Part shown: positions 32,717 through 40,950 of the stretch, piece by piece
How the letters are laid out: each line of letters opens with the position of its first letter
Numbering within the stretch: the first letter of the stretch is position 1
Source of the DNA: Meandrina meandrites
Lineage: Eukaryota > Cnidaria > Anthozoa > Scleractinia > Meandrinidae
Reading direction: 5' to 3'
Length of the DNA: 64,000 bases
NCBI GenBank assembly: GCA_963693305.1
Contig: OY855905.1
Location: 44,378,895-44,442,894 of the forward strand
Translations under genes and position numbers: made by a program
Notes under the pieces: model-generated
The model's input: only the letters and a program-made list of their open reading frames with translations
Databases searched by the model: none
Told to the model about the DNA's origin: nothing

Positions 32717-34327
32717 TTACCTCTTAAAAGAAAAATCGTCTATTAAAATTAAACTTACCAATACACGTTTTGTATTAGATAGGCCTCTATCTGAGTGGTC
32801 GTGTTGAGATAAATAAACCGCAAAATAGTCTCCCGGGTCTATTCTTTTTCTTATATCTAAATGACGGGGCTCTGCATATTGGTATTTTAAACCATTAGCA
32901 TTACGTATGCTTGTAAATGGGGCGTCACCACGTGAACCGAAAGATAAAGTAAAATTAAAACCTATTCTTTCAAAAGTTCTAGAGGAACCCTTTTGTTCTA
33001 TAATTAAAGTTGAGATACCGTCGAGTAAGCAAGGAAATGGCGCCATCACACGAATGTCATTACCGAATTTAACAAAAGTTCTATTACCAGTAACATTTTC
33101 ATCGGATTTCCATTCGCCAGTTATTATTATTCTAGGTTGGAAATTTTTTAACGAATAACCGCTTAGATCTAAATCTTTTTGTAACCTGATAGTATCGTTT
33201 TCTATTTTGTACCCTCGATCATAATTTTTCAATGAAAAGCCGTTCATATCCAAATCGGTTTGTAGCGTGATTTCGCCATCATCGATAACGAAAGCCTGAT
33301 CATAAACAGTTCCATCTACATCTGTTTGATAACCCTTTACCCCATAAATAATCAAAGCAGCCTTTTCAAGTGGCGACGAGCCGTCATAACCTGTATTTGA
33401 AATATCAAAATAGATAGTGTTATCGTTGTTTTTGTATTTATGCGTGTGAATAATGGTGCGTGAATATTTCGGGCTGTGACTGTAGAAGTGCTTGGTATGG
33501 TAAGTAAGAGTATCAACCGGGTTAAGGGTTGAAGGACTTAAAAACCAATTAGTATCAACTTCCGGGATAAAGAACTCGACACATATAGTGTACTCCCCTT
33601 CTTTTAGAAGTATTTTATTTAACGCCAAACGTGAGTTGAAAGAATTGACACCAGTTCTTACGAGATTGAAAGTGTAAGCTTTTTTATTCACAAAATGAAG
33701 GTTCGATGTAAAGTCTTCAAACGTAATAGAAGTAACATTGTTTCCAGCTGCAACACCTACTATTTTGGATAAATAGGCTAAGGCATTCTTTTTATGTGAG
33801 TGTCCTGCTGAAATAGAATTTGAGCCCACATATTTTTTCATTGAACCAAGATTTACAGCATCCTGATCACCCGTCGGATTCGCAAGTTGCTTTATCGCAT
33901 GGTCTTTCATGAGAATATCTCCAGAAATATTAGCGGTTGATACATCCCCACTATCACCCTTATCACCTTTTGCACCTTTTGGTCCAATAGCGCCTCTCGA
34001 ACCCGCAGGTCCAGTTGCTCCAGTTGGTCCCGAAGGTCCTGTAGCTCCAGTTGGTCCGGTTGGCCCAGTAGCTCCAGCAGGTCCGGCAGGTCCGGTTCGC
34101 CCTTGTGGACCTCTTTCACCTCTTATTCCTTTTTCTCCAGCATCACCTTTATCTCCTTTAGGGCCTTGTGGACCAGTATTACCCTTATCACCTTTTTCAC
34201 CTTTAGGACCACGCGCTCCAGTTGCACCAGTTGGACCAGCAGGACCAGCAGGGCCAGCTTGCCCTCGGATTGAAGGAGACTCTTCATGGGTTTGAGTTGC
34301 ACCCGTCGCACCGTTAAGAAACCCCAT
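32717..34327 (-). CDS. Collagen-like fibre/spike protein, 536 aa
   Basis: ATG at 34,327. About 35 uninterrupted Gly-X-Y triplets (residues about 22-130, with [14 protein letters not shown] repeats) predict a triple-helical stalk, followed by a C-terminal region of about 400 residues. That region contains repeated I-LQ-DLD-SGYSLKN modules and a final beta-rich part, probably a trimeric head. Collagen-like trimeric fibres are known in several large DNA viruses and phages as surface appendages. A host-binding role is inferred from architecture. Transcribed leftward, two bases after the ATPase stop codon; that stop codon lies in the TATATA box before this gene. Confidence 0.8.
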   Translation of the reverse strand: MGFLNGATGATQTHEESPSIRGQAGPAGPAGPTGATGARGPKGEKGDKGNTGPQGPKGDKGDAGEKGIRGERGPQGRTGPAGPAGATGPTGPTGATGPSGPTGATGPAGSRGAIGPKGAKGDKGDSGDVSTANISGDILMKDHAIKQLANPTGDQDAVNLGSMKKYVGSNSISAGHSHKKNALAYLSKIVGVAAGNNVTSITFEDFTSNLHFVNKKAYTFNLVRTGVNSFNSRLALNKILLKEGEYTICVEFFIPEVDTNWFLSPSTLNPVDTLTYHTKHFYSHSPKYSRTIIHTHKYKNNDNTIYFDISNTGYDGSSPLEKAALIIYGVKGYQTDVDGTVYDQAFVIDDGEITLQTDLDMNGFSLKNYDRGYKIENDTIRLQKDLDLSGYSLKNFQPRIIITGEWKSDENVTGNRTFVKFGNDIRVMAPFPCLLDGISTLIIEQKGSSRTFERIGFNFTLSFGSRGDAPFTSIRNANGLKYQYAEPRHLDIRKRIDPGDYFAVYLSQHDHSDRGLSNTKRVLVSLILIDDFSFKR

Positions 34328-34329
34328 CT

Positions 34330-34962
34330 CTATATATTTTCGTCAAAATTTTTTAGAGTTTGTTTTTTTGGTTTGTCGTGGTATAAAAAAGAATATTTAG
34401 CATCGGTAGCCCTTTCAAGCAGCTCTCTGTCAATTCCCAATTCATCAGCAATACGGTTATTCTCTCTGGGAAGAAAGTTGAAAATGCAAAAGTGGCTACA
34501 ATTATCTCGGATGTTTTTGGGGACCTTAAAATAGCTTTGAGAAAGATAAATGACGCTGCAATTGCGGTGGCGACCGTTGATAAAATAATCGATAATGTCG
34601 TTTTGGTTGCTTTCACAAACCATGTCATCGAAAATTACAATCTTTTGATTGTCAGTGGACAGCGTTTCCAAAGGGATAACATCGTTGGCGGCTTCAATAA
34701 CATTATAGTCAGCCACAGGATTGACTCTTGTGTCGAAATCATCAATCATATATTGGTACTTGTCTTGATGCAGGTTCTTAGCGCAAAGGTAAATTTTGTC
34801 GTAGACCAACAGCCTGTAAAGCATATGCATGAGAATATTTGTCTTACCAGAGTTGCTTGGCCCGCAAATAAGCATCCGAAAGGTATCTGCTGGCATACAA
34901 GGGTGGCCTTGTTTGTAATTACTTTTTGTAGTCAAACTGGGGTCGTAATTGGGAATTTTCAT
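34330..34962 (-). CDS. FtsK/HerA-type (A32-like) DNA packaging ATPase
   Basis: 210 residues. Walker A GPSNSGKT at 34-41, Walker B KIVIFDDM at 107-114 and the downstream [17 protein letters not shown] (about 136-152) are typical of the packaging ATPases of Polintons, virophages and related viruses. The enzyme would pump genomic DNA into preformed capsids. The length fits the family. It starts divergently from the gene at 34,991 across a shared TATATATA box. Intact. Confidence 0.92.
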   Translation of the reverse strand: MKIPNYDPSLTTKSNYKQGHPCMPADTFRMLICGPSNSGKTNILMHMLYRLLVYDKIYLCAKNLHQDKYQYMIDDFDTRVNPVADYNVIEAANDVIPLETLSTDNQKIVIFDDMVCESNQNDIIDYFINGRHRNCSVIYLSQSYFKVPKNIRDNCSHFCIFNFLPRENNRIADELGIDRELLERATDAKYSFLYHDKPKKQTLKNFDENI

Positions 34963-34972
34963 TTTTTTCTGT

Positions 34973-34980
34973 TATATATA
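34973..34980. promoter_or_regulatory. Bidirectional TATATATA box
   Basis: A palindromic TATATATA lies 10 nt before the ATG of the plus-strand gene (34,991) and 10 nt before the ATG of the minus-strand ATPase (34,962). It is one of the many TATATA boxes before start codons of this element. Confidence 0.55.
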
Positions 34981-34990
34981 CGGCAAAAAT

Positions 34991-35887
34991 ATGTCCATGA
35001 AGAAGTGGCAAAAACTTGCTAGCGAAAAGGCTGAAGTTGAGCAGCAGAACGACAAAATCCTCGCGGTGATAAAAAATACCAAAATCAATAAAGGGTTTGG
35101 CCAGCTATCAGGTGAGGATTTGTTCAAACCTATCACATCGCGGCTTGACAAACTCCAAGTAGGGACGGCACCAAAAGAAGAGAAAGAAGAGGTTCCAGAC
35201 TATGGTATGGATGAGTTTGATTTAAACAACCCCTTCGACGGAGATTTTAACCCGGATGCGGAAACTCCACCTCCAACACCATCACCAACACCACCACCAT
35301 CACCATCACCATCATCACCAACATCATCGCCACCACCACTATCACCTACATCAACACCGTTGCCACCTTTAGCTGAAGAGGAAGAAACAGAATTAATGGA
35401 AGAAGAGCAACCAAGTACAAGTGGTGTAAATCCCCAACCAAGTAAATGGGGGTCACCACAAGAACTGGTTATCAAGGGATCAGAGTCAACCGACCTGCAG
35501 ACACTGAACAGCATGTTAACAAAAAATAAAAACAATCCTGACTATAGGGTAAAAAGCAAAGCATCAAAATTTCACGGATACACAATGGCAGACATAAAAA
35601 AGGCAAGAGATGAAATTCTTGAAAGGAGAAAAAAAGGGATTAAAATCCCCATACAGCAGCTGATGCCCGATGTTGATGAGGATGAACCCGACAGAGAAAT
35701 GGAAGGAAGCGGAAGTGTTGATCCAAACGCTTTGGTTGACAGGCTACACTTAAGCTTGGCGTCTATACAGGCGGGCAACACTTCACTAAAGCTGAAAAAA
35801 CAGGTCCAGCAGATGTTGGGGTTGCTGGTAAAGCTAAAGGAAATAACACAAAAAGAAGCCCACAAAATTTTGGGAAGTATTATATAA
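34991..35887 (+). CDS. Pro/Ser-rich probable virion or scaffold protein
   Basis: The start is taken at the ATG of MSMKKWQKL rather than the upstream ATG at 34,949, which overlaps the divergent ATPase gene and would place the start before the TATATATA box. 298 residues: a helical N-terminus, a long Pro/Ser/Thr tract (from about residue 80), an acidic patch, a basic middle and a C-terminal helix (KLKKQVQQMLGLLVKLKEI). It lies first in the virion gene block, before the penton gene. No catalytic motif. A structural or scaffold role is inferred. Confidence 0.7.
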   Translation: MSMKKWQKLASEKAEVEQQNDKILAVIKNTKINKGFGQLSGEDLFKPITSRLDKLQVGTAPKEEKEEVPDYGMDEFDLNNPFDGDFNPDAETPPPTPSPTPPPSPSPSSPTSSPPPLSPTSTPLPPLAEEEETELMEEEQPSTSGVNPQPSKWGSPQELVIKGSESTDLQTLNSMLTKNKNNPDYRVKSKASKFHGYTMADIKKARDEILERRKKGIKIPIQQLMPDVDEDEPDREMEGSGSVDPNALVDRLHLSLASIQAGNTSLKLKKQVQQMLGLLVKLKEITQKEAHKILGSII

Positions 35888-35888
35888 G
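35881..35888 (+). promoter_or_regulatory. TATATAAG box before the penton gene
   Basis: TATATAAG lies 4 nt before the ATG at 35,893 and includes the stop codon TAA of the upstream gene. The same stop-within-box arrangement is found before 34,327. Confidence 0.5.
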
Positions 35889-35892
35889 CAAC

Positions 35893-36678
35893 ATGTCAAC
35901 CCATTTTCATTTCAACCTGTTGCTTGACTCGCAGCTGGCCAAACAAAACAACGCCAACAGCAAGCCACATGACTTTACAATTAACTTTGACCCACCAATT
36001 GCTTTAGAACCCTCCAAATCGTACAAGGCGGCGTTAAATGAGCTGGTATCTATGTCATATTCGTGGTACAACATCGCGAAACGGTACAACAACAACGAAT
36101 TCAAATGGCGGAAAAAAACAGAGAACTGGAAAACCGTGACAATTCCGGATGGAATGTATGATTACAACGGTCTCAACACCACCATTCAGGCACTAATCGG
36201 AAGAGTGGATCCTAAGGATGAAAAATCCAAGTTTATTTTTCAGATGTATTTTCACACCACAACGTATCGGGCGGTTATTTTGTTGGAGGACGGCTACGAG
36301 CTTGACCTAAGTGGAGGTGAATTCGCCGCGTTGCTGGGTTTTGACAAGAAAACAATAGACGGAGCGAACAATAGGAGCGACCACGTGCCAAATATAACAA
36401 GAGGCGTCGACTGGATCTATATCCATTGCGATCTCATTACAAGGGCTGTGGACAACATCGGGGGCGACGTTATGTTCTCTTTTTCAACCGCTGAACTCGC
36501 CGTCAGCTACCCCTTTTCAAAAGAGCCCCGCCGCCTCCTGTGGCACCCGGTGAACAAAAATAGAATCAATGCGATAAATATCAAAATCACGGACGGGCGC
36601 AACAACATTATAGATCTGAATGACCAAGACGTGGCTTTAAGCATCATCATTGAAGAAGAAACACCTAAGCGCAACTGA
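35893..36678 (+). CDS. Minor capsid (penton) protein, single jelly roll
   Basis: 261 residues. It begins MSTHFHFNLLLDS with an NFDPPIALEPSKSYKAALNE segment, the pattern of Polinton penton proteins, in which a N-terminal strand is followed by a Pro-rich turn and an 'ALNEL' strand. It would form the fivefold vertices. Its position between the Pro-rich protein and the major capsid gene fits. The last about 45 nt are duplicated just downstream (36,674-36,716). Confidence 0.85.
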   Translation: MSTHFHFNLLLDSQLAKQNNANSKPHDFTINFDPPIALEPSKSYKAALNELVSMSYSWYNIAKRYNNNEFKWRKKTENWKTVTIPDGMYDYNGLNTTIQALIGRVDPKDEKSKFIFQMYFHTTTYRAVILLEDGYELDLSGGEFAALLGFDKKTIDGANNRSDHVPNITRGVDWIYIHCDLITRAVDNIGGDVMFSFSTAELAVSYPFSKEPRRLLWHPVNKNRINAINIKITDGRNNIIDLNDQDVALSIIIEEETPKRN

Positions 36679-36716
36679 ATGACCAAGACGTGGCTTTAAG
36701 TATCATCATTGAAGAA
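36674..36716 (+). repeat. Partial duplication of the penton gene 3' end
   Basis: CTGAATGACCAAGACGTGGC and about 25 following bases repeat 36,617-36,661 with one mismatch before diverging. It lies after the stop codon and is non-coding. Confidence 0.8.
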
Positions 36717-36763
36717 TTTACACATAGCCCATAATTGAAAATAATTTACACATAAGTATAATA

Positions 36764-37264
36764 ATGAATCATCCGAGCGAGTGGGCGAGATATTATGACG
36801 CGCCAAACGGAACATATAGATACAGACACAAAGGTACGGGGGTTGTAAGAGACACCCTGATGAATATAGGAAAGCGGTTCAAAAAGCAAGTCACCCGTCA
36901 GACGTTGGAGAAGGCTGTAAATAAAGCCTCAAAGCAAATGCTTAAAAAAGCTGCAGAAAAAGCAGAAGAAAAAGCGGCTGACAAGATACAAGCGGTTTTG
37001 CGAAGTGGGGATACCCCACGCCCCCAGGGTAAAAAGACTCCAAGTGTAAAACCAAAGAGTAAAAAGACCCCAAGTGTAAAACCAAAGAGTAAAAAGACCC
37101 CATCACAGAAACTTAGTACAGAGTCGAAACAAAAACTGAAGAAGATGCTAAACCCTGGGGTAGCAACTCAGTTGAGCGGGGATTCACGGAAAAAGTTAAA
37201 CCAGATTTTAAACGCGGGTCGGGCTGCAAGGATGAAAGTAAACCAATTGATAGCAGAAAATTAA
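36764..37264 (+). CDS. Basic Lys-rich protein (possible DNA-condensing core protein)
   Basis: 166 residues, strongly basic, with an Ala/Lys helix and three tandem KKTPS(V/Q)K units encoded by a 30-bp tandem repeat. The C-terminus is Lys/Asn-rich. Position between the penton and major capsid genes and the composition suggest a virion core or scaffold protein. No conserved domain seen. Confidence 0.65.
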   Translation: MNHPSEWARYYDAPNGTYRYRHKGTGVVRDTLMNIGKRFKKQVTRQTLEKAVNKASKQMLKKAAEKAEEKAADKIQAVLRSGDTPRPQGKKTPSVKPKSKKTPSVKPKSKKTPSQKLSTESKQKLKKMLNPGVATQLSGDSRKKLNQILNAGRAARMKVNQLIAEN

Positions 37265-37282
37265 AATAATTTTTTAGAAAGA

Positions 37283-37290
37283 TATATAAG
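37283..37290 (+). promoter_or_regulatory. TATATAAG box upstream of the major capsid gene
   Basis: TATATAAG lies 45 nt before the ATG at 37,336, farther than in the other genes, leaving room for a short leader. Confidence 0.45.
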
Positions 37291-37335
37291 GATTAGAATA
37301 AAGTATAAGCTTTTTATTCACACTGCGAAGGTAGG

Positions 37336-38601
37336 ATGTTCAGAAGCCACAGGCATTTGGAAAAAACAGAGTATGTTCGTATCATGTTAGACAAACCGAT
37401 CACTATCCCAGGAAACAATCAGCACCAGGTAAAGACAAACTATAAATTCACACTCACCGACCGAGACAACTGGTATGACTGGTATAACGCCTACTTCCGG
37501 GTTGATTTCACTTTTGAGGCAACCGCGGATGGCGCGCGAGTTGCGGCGGACGCCCAGTCAGCACCCATTAACGGCTCATTTTCACTGATAAACAAACTTG
37601 TGGTGAAATCAGCAGGCAAAAACATTTACAACGTAGACAACATTCACAAGCTCATATTTATCAAAAACCTGCTGGATTTTTCGGATGACTATGCAAGGAG
37701 CGCAGCGAAAAACCAGTTTTGGTATTTGGATACAACGAATAGCGATGTAACGGCCGCCGCTGCCACTAACCTTGGAATCAGACAAAGGGGCTTGCTTGCC
37801 CACGGAGGCCGCACGGTTGAAACCCTTATACCGCTTAACAGGTACTCATTTTTCGAAGAGCTGAGTGACAAGCTTCTTCCCCCCATGCAGATGGAGATTG
37901 AAATTGAGTTACAATCGGATGCAGAGCTGATTTGGCAAAACGATGGCACCAATCGCAGGATAGTGGTGAGAAACTTCGAGCTGTGGGTTCCATTGCTGCG
38001 TTTCACCAGCGAAGGACAGAAGCTCGCAAACGAAAACTTTTTGAAACCTCAGAAATGGACGTACCTGAATGAAATGATCCAGCCCAGCAGTAGCCGGCGT
38101 GACGCTTTTGGTTCGTGGCAGATAAATCCCGGTATAAAGGATGCCAAACATGTTTTCATTTTCATTCAACAGTCAATAAAGAAGGACGCCTTGACTCAAA
38201 ACCCCTACTTCTTTGACACATTTAACATTGACGGAGACAATTCAGCCAAGCTAGCGACCTGCCGGCTACAATACGGCTCTTCACAGTACTATCCGGAGCT
38301 GGACTACGACGAAAACTTCAAACTGCGCATTCTTAATGACTTGATGAACTACCGGTACCGCAAAAACGACTACAACACCGGTGTTCAGCTTCAGCCCAAC
38401 AACTTCAAGGATTTATACCCAGTACTTTATTTCGACCTACGTGAAAACAAGGATAACATGACCAACGACCCGAAGCAGATGGTTTTCCACTACAGACTCA
38501 ATGAGGCTGCCAATGCACAAGACTACACCATTTATGCAGGAATTTTGTATGAGTCCGAATTTGCTCTCAGGCAGGTGGGTAATGAGCTGGTGATGGGTTA
38601 A
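37336..38601 (+). CDS. Major capsid protein, double jelly roll
   Basis: 421 residues. MLDKPITIPGNNQ and YKFTLTDRDNWYDWYNAYF at the N-terminus, followed by NKLVVKSAGKNIYNV and the C-terminal VLYFDLRENKDN, are the pattern of Polinton hexon-type major capsid proteins. Trimers would build the icosahedral shell. Length typical, frame intact. Neighbours are the penton and protease genes. Confidence 0.9.
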   Translation: MFRSHRHLEKTEYVRIMLDKPITIPGNNQHQVKTNYKFTLTDRDNWYDWYNAYFRVDFTFEATADGARVAADAQSAPINGSFSLINKLVVKSAGKNIYNVDNIHKLIFIKNLLDFSDDYARSAAKNQFWYLDTTNSDVTAAAATNLGIRQRGLLAHGGRTVETLIPLNRYSFFEELSDKLLPPMQMEIEIELQSDAELIWQNDGTNRRIVVRNFELWVPLLRFTSEGQKLANENFLKPQKWTYLNEMIQPSSSRRDAFGSWQINPGIKDAKHVFIFIQQSIKKDALTQNPYFFDTFNIDGDNSAKLATCRLQYGSSQYYPELDYDENFKLRILNDLMNYRYRKNDYNTGVQLQPNNFKDLYPVLYFDLRENKDNMTNDPKQMVFHYRLNEAANAQDYTIYAGILYESEFALRQVGNELVMG

Positions 38602-38691
38602 TGACTCAGAATTTATTTAGCATAACAAAAGTTAATGTGTAGCAACTTTGTAGCAAATGAAAGTAAAATAATTTTGTATGAAATATAAGAG

Positions 38692-39090
38692 ATGACGACT
38701 TACTATCCGCACAAGATTTCACTTTCAGATGGGCAGAAGGTAAACCTCGCGCGAGCTTTTGGGCGAGGAGAAGCAGTTACACTCAGATTTAAAAACGAGG
38801 CTATAACCGGCGGTAGCGACACTTTGCACTTAACCACCAGGCAGATCAAAAAAATAGAGCGCGCTATCAAAAACAAAACGGGCGTGGACATAGACATGAG
38901 CAAGACACAAATCAGACGTATACGCAACGCTATCAAAGTGGACAACGCTATCAAAAAGAAAACAGGATCAGGCATGCAGGTAAAACCTCCAACAGGTGGA
39001 AAGGGAATGCGCATCAACCCTCCACCATATATGCGCCCGCCACCATTTATTGGTTCTTGGGGTGACCAAAAAAAAGCCCGCCTTCGTTGA
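38692..39090 (+). CDS. Basic virion-associated protein (unknown), runs into the protease frame
   Basis: 132 residues. The N-terminus YPHKISLSDGQKVNLARAF is followed by a basic middle (Arg/Lys-rich IKKIERAIK, QIRRIRNAIK) and a Pro-rich end (NPPPYMRPPPFIG). ATG 2 nt after an ATATAAGA box. Near its end the frame runs over an A8 run at about 39,068-39,075 and stops at 39,090, already inside the protease frame. Similar small basic proteins precede the protease in related elements, as far as I recall; function not assigned. Confidence 0.7.
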   Translation: MTTYYPHKISLSDGQKVNLARAFGRGEAVTLRFKNEAITGGSDTLHLTTRQIKKIERAIKNKTGVDIDMSKTQIRRIRNAIKVDNAIKKKTGSGMQVKPPTGGKGMRINPPPYMRPPPFIGSWGDQKKARLR

Positions 39091-39532
39091 TGTCCCCTTA
39101 ACTGATTATGACTTGCAGCGATGGTGCCAATACTTGAAAATCCCCATCAAAGGAATATTTGCGCGGGATGAGATCCACGTGAAAAACCACTCCCCTTGTA
39201 TAATCAACATGGATGATCTTGGAGGGCCAGGCACCCATTGGGTATGCTGCTGGGATGGAACTGAATACTTCGACTCTTTCGGTTTACCTCCACCCGCGGA
39301 ATGGGAAATTGAGTTGATTCTTGAAGGTAAACAGACCTTTCTTCGGAATGACAACCAGCTTCAGGAGGAATTCAGTGTGCGCTGCGGCTACTACTGTTTG
39401 CTTTTCCTGAATGAGCGTAACAAAGGGCGGACATTTCGAGATATTTTGAGCATGTTTTCTGAAAATACGCACGCCAACGAGGCTGTGGTGAAGGATTATT
39501 TTTCACAGTGGGGTAAACCCCACACCCCATGA
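38996..39532 (+). CDS. Adenain-like cysteine protease (C5-type), no AUG of its own
   Basis: Catalytic signature in order: GTHWVCCW (His), YFDSFGLPPP (Asp) and RCGYYCLLFL (Cys before Gly-Tyr), as in adenovirus-type proteases that mature capsid proteins. 38,996 marks the beginning of the open frame, which is a GTG codon. The first ATG lies only about 70 residues in, after most of the N-terminal part. The frame is +1 relative to the preceding gene and overlaps it by 95 nt across an A8 run. The protease is therefore probably reached by frameshifting or splicing, or the A run contains an error. Confidence 0.85.
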   Translation: MERECASTLHHICARHHLLVLGVTKKKPAFVDVPLTDYDLQRWCQYLKIPIKGIFARDEIHVKNHSPCIINMDDLGGPGTHWVCCWDGTEYFDSFGLPPPAEWEIELILEGKQTFLRNDNQLQEEFSVRCGYYCLLFLNERNKGRTFRDILSMFSENTHANEAVVKDYFSQWGKPHTP

Positions 39533-39543
39533 ATTTTGGTTAA

Positions 39544-39551
39544 TTATATAG
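39544..39551 (+). promoter_or_regulatory. TATATA box before the first tagged paralogue
   Basis: ATTATATA immediately precedes the ATG at 39,553. The three following paralogues have the same kind of box (40,002-40,010; 40,361-40,370; 40,941-40,950). Confidence 0.5.
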
Positions 39552-39552
39552 A

Positions 39553-39975
39553 ATGGATGTTTACTGTGTGAAAGAACGCCGATTCACACCCAATGTAACG
39601 GGGAGTGAAAAAATTACAACCACAAAAAACAATAGAAGACTGCTCAGAGTAAAATGCGCCAGCTGCGGCATTACCAAGACAAGGTTTGTCAGTGGGCAAG
39701 AAGGAGGTAATTTATTTGATTTCTTGAAGCATCTCAATCCAAAAGAAACATATGATGCAGTCAAGAAGAATAAAGTGCCGTGGGTTGTAGACTTCGCTAA
39801 AGGATTTTCACTTTTGAAAGATGCATTTAAACCTAATCCAGTTTCTACAAAGACTGCGAAAGAAATGGTAGCTGGATACAGACGTGATTACGCAAAGTAT
39901 AAACGTAATGGAGGAAGTAAAAGTTATCATAATTGGTTGAAAGACAAAGGACTGATACAAAAACCGACATTTTAA
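39553..39975 (+). CDS. Tagged paralogue 1: N-terminal CASCG domain plus unknown C-terminus
   Basis: 140 residues. The first about 48 (MDVYCVKERRFTPN... CASCGITKTRF) form a small Cys-containing domain like the zinc-ribbon-type DUF5679 domain, but with only three visible Cys. The C-terminal 90 residues are basic and helical with no recognised family. First of four tandem genes sharing this N-terminus. Confidence 0.7.
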   Translation: MDVYCVKERRFTPNVTGSEKITTTKNNRRLLRVKCASCGITKTRFVSGQEGGNLFDFLKHLNPKETYDAVKKNKVPWVVDFAKGFSLLKDAFKPNPVSTKTAKEMVAGYRRDYAKYKRNGGSKSYHNWLKDKGLIQKPTF

Positions 39976-40001
39976 TCTTAGACGCTGATTTTTTCTTTAA
40001 G

Positions 40002-40010
40002 TATATAAAA
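40002..40010 (+). promoter_or_regulatory. TATATA box before tagged paralogue 2
   Basis: TATATAAAA lies 2 nt before the ATG at 40,013. Confidence 0.5.
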
Positions 40011-40012
40011 AG

Positions 40013-40342
40013 ATGGAGGTATACTGTGTGAAAGAACGCCGATTCACGCCTAATGTGACGGAAAGTGAAAAAATCACAACCACAAAAAACAATAGAAGAA
40101 TGTTAAAAGTAAAATGCGCAAGCTGCGGCATTACCAAGACAAGGTTCTTACCAGTGAACGGAGACAAAAAAGGCGGCGCGTTGTCGTCGAGAAGGGGACC
40201 TTCGACTGTTGATAAAATTGCGTATGTTGCCTCGAACTTTGTGACCCCTGCCCCCAGTTTCGCTGCAGCGGCCAAAATACTCGGAAGCCAAGCTTTGAAA
40301 GGGGTTACAGACAACGTAAAGTATTTTAGGAAGAACCGTTAG
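40013..40342 (+). CDS. Tagged paralogue 2: N-terminal CASCG domain plus short C-terminus
   Basis: 109 residues. The same N-terminal domain as its neighbours (MEVYCVKERRFTPN... CASCGITKTRF) is followed by a Gly/Ala-rich C-terminus with a predicted amphipathic stretch (PSFAAAAKILGSQALKGV). Such helices occur in membrane-lytic capsid proteins; here this is only suggestive. Confidence 0.65.
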   Translation: MEVYCVKERRFTPNVTESEKITTTKNNRRMLKVKCASCGITKTRFLPVNGDKKGGALSSRRGPSTVDKIAYVASNFVTPAPSFAAAAKILGSQALKGVTDNVKYFRKNR

Positions 40343-40371
40343 TTAAAGTGAATTTAGCTTATTTATATAGG

Positions 40372-40938
40372 ATGGATGTTTACTGTGTGAAAGAAAAGCG
40401 CTTCACACCCAATGTGGTGGGAAGTGAAAAAATTACAACTGCAAAAAACGGCAGAAGACTACTTAAAGTAAAATGTGCTAGCTGCGGCATTACCAAGACA
40501 AGGTTTATAAGTGACAGTTGGGTTAAACCTGAAAATAATCAAGAAGGAGGTAATATTTTGGAACCAATATTTAAGTGGACCAGAAGGGGTTTACCCAAAA
40601 AGAAGAGAGAAGAACTTGCTCGCGCTGAAAAAAGAATGTTTGGAGGTGGAGTTTTTGATACAGTTGGAAATACAGCAGCTGAAGCTTTCTTTGAGTACGG
40701 AGTTCCTTATTTAGCAAAGCAAGGTGTGAAACAAGGAAGATACTTTGCAAGCGAGTTTCTGAGACAACCAGAGTATCAGAAGAAGTTAGCCAATAAAGCC
40801 AAACCAATCGCGAGAAAAGCTGTTAATTACACAATTGATGCTTTGTCTGGGGATTTGTTGACTAAAGCCTCAAACAGATTAAGACCAAAAGATATGATAC
40901 CGGGAAATAAGATGAAAGGTGGGTGTCATAATTTATAA
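40372..40938 (+). CDS. Tagged paralogue 3: N-terminal CASCG domain plus basic helical C-terminus
   Basis: 188 residues from the ATG that follows TTATATAG. An ATG 24 nt upstream (40,348) is in frame but lies before the box. The shared N-terminal domain ends near residue 48. The C-terminal part is rich in Lys/Arg and Ala helices. No catalytic motif. Confidence 0.65.
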   Translation: MDVYCVKEKRFTPNVVGSEKITTAKNGRRLLKVKCASCGITKTRFISDSWVKPENNQEGGNILEPIFKWTRRGLPKKKREELARAEKRMFGGGVFDTVGNTAAEAFFEYGVPYLAKQGVKQGRYFASEFLRQPEYQKKLANKAKPIARKAVNYTIDALSGDLLTKASNRLRPKDMIPGNKMKGGCHNL

Positions 40939-40940
40939 TT

Positions 40941-40950
40941 ATTATATAGG
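40941..40950 (+). promoter_or_regulatory. TATATA box before the phospholipase gene
   Basis: ATTATATAGG directly precedes the ATG at 40,951. Confidence 0.5.

Noticed and set aside
33909..34295. 128-aa Pro-rich plus-strand frame
   Set aside because: Antisense to the collagen-like repeat. The Pro/Gly composition follows from GXY codons.
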